From assembly GCA_027186245.1 (NCBI GenBank), contig CP114492.1:7204501-7268500 (forward strand): 64,000 nucleotides of DNA, in the 5' to 3' direction. Positions 63,495 through 64,000 of this stretch are shown in pieces. Within the stretch, counting starts at the first letter, position 1, and every line of letters begins with the position of its first letter. The notes beneath the pieces are model-generated. The model made no database searches. It saw only the letters and a program-made list of their open reading frames with translations, and had not been told where the DNA came from. Origin of the DNA: Coriaria nepalensis (lineage: Eukaryota > Streptophyta > Magnoliopsida > Cucurbitales > Coriariaceae). The position numbers and the translations under genes are program-made.

Positions 63495-64000
63495 TGATCC
63501 ATCTTATAACGTCCAAATTATACGACGTTTTTTTATTAGACATGCTCCTTGTTGATTATATAGGTATATATATATATATATTTCATATATATATATTGAT
63601 CAATTACTTTGGTTTTCATCCTCCATCTGTGGCTACCTATAGCTTGTTTTATTACATTAGTTCCTTTAATAAGTAGTATCCCTTAGCTGCCGGAATTAAC
63701 CGGAACAAGGGAAAGTATGATTTCCTTGGTTAGAAACGAAATATTTCAATGATTTCTGTATTTGCGTGCATGATCCGATGAATGTCAGTCACATACTACT
63801 CATTTTCTTCCATTCAAGTTTTTAATGAAATGGTTGTTTGTTAACTAATATTCCCTTATTGAGATTAGCCGTATCTTTATATGTTTATCATTGGTTCTTC
63901 ACTTATTCAGGATACTAAATTATGTAGTATAGTTTGTTCAATCATAATGTAAGCAATGTCTCTTCATCATGAGACCTTAGTTTTAGACCTAGGTGGGAAT
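63495..64000. other. Downstream flank of the LAS-like gene
   Basis: Presumed 3' UTR and spacer with (TA)n runs at 63566-63597. No further gene is seen before the window ends. Confidence 0.5.

Overview
This is nuclear DNA from a flowering plant, almost certainly a core eudicot. It is AT-rich, its genes have introns with GT..AG borders, and the gene products are plant-specific families: SGS3, HDC1/Rxt3, CLC-c, Ole e 1, DUF630/632 and the GRAS protein LAS. I cannot name the species. No prokaryotic-type operon is present and each gene is an independent transcription unit.

Genes in order: (1) an SGS3-type RNA-silencing gene on the minus strand, cut by the left edge; (2) a five-exon GDSL esterase/lipase on the minus strand at 8.1-10.1 kb; (3) a long Rxt3-domain histone deacetylase complex gene (HDC1) on the plus strand at 11.8-21.1 kb, with an 8-nt microexon and a hAT-type element in one intron; (4) a CLC-c type vacuolar anion channel/exchanger on the plus strand at 32.1-37.3 kb; (5) a pollen Ole e 1 family secreted protein on the plus strand at 38.5-39.1 kb; (6) a DUF630/DUF632 protein resembling APSR1/NRG2 on the plus strand at 48.6-51.6 kb; (7) a decayed acyl-CoA oxidase 2 (ACX2) pseudogene on the minus strand at 51.9-54.95 kb; (8) an intronless GRAS regulator resembling LATERAL SUPPRESSOR on the plus strand at 62.0-63.5 kb. 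For the six complete genes, the exon models sum to whole codons and have no internal stop.

The gaps between genes hold dead mobile DNA. They contain a Ty3/gypsy gag-RT relic (2.9-5.7 kb) followed by an LTR-like stretch, and a MuDR-type transposase relic (25-27.4 kb) flanked by a direct duplication of about 280 bp. They also contain an inverted-repeat-bounded segment with an exon-like piece (28.07-29.06 kb), a copia LTR (29.1-30.5 kb), a gypsy RNaseH-integrase relic (30.5-31.8 kb), a gypsy leader/gag start (about 40.7-41.1 kb) and a copia element lacking a visible 5' LTR (41.15-46.4 kb). Near the right end are a 72-bp tandem repeat block rich in palindromes (56.8-57.75 kb) and a decayed plastid 23S rRNA fragment split by an AT-rich insert (58.3-58.84 kb).

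The genes do not form a pathway. SGS3 (trans-acting siRNA production) and HDC1 (histone deacetylation) both act in gene silencing, but their proximity looks incidental. I did not find a convincing new multi-gene system. The most unusual items are the microexon, the complete hAT insertion, the stop-free 90-nt intron, the split plastid rRNA relic and the inverted-repeat segment carrying an exon-like sequence.
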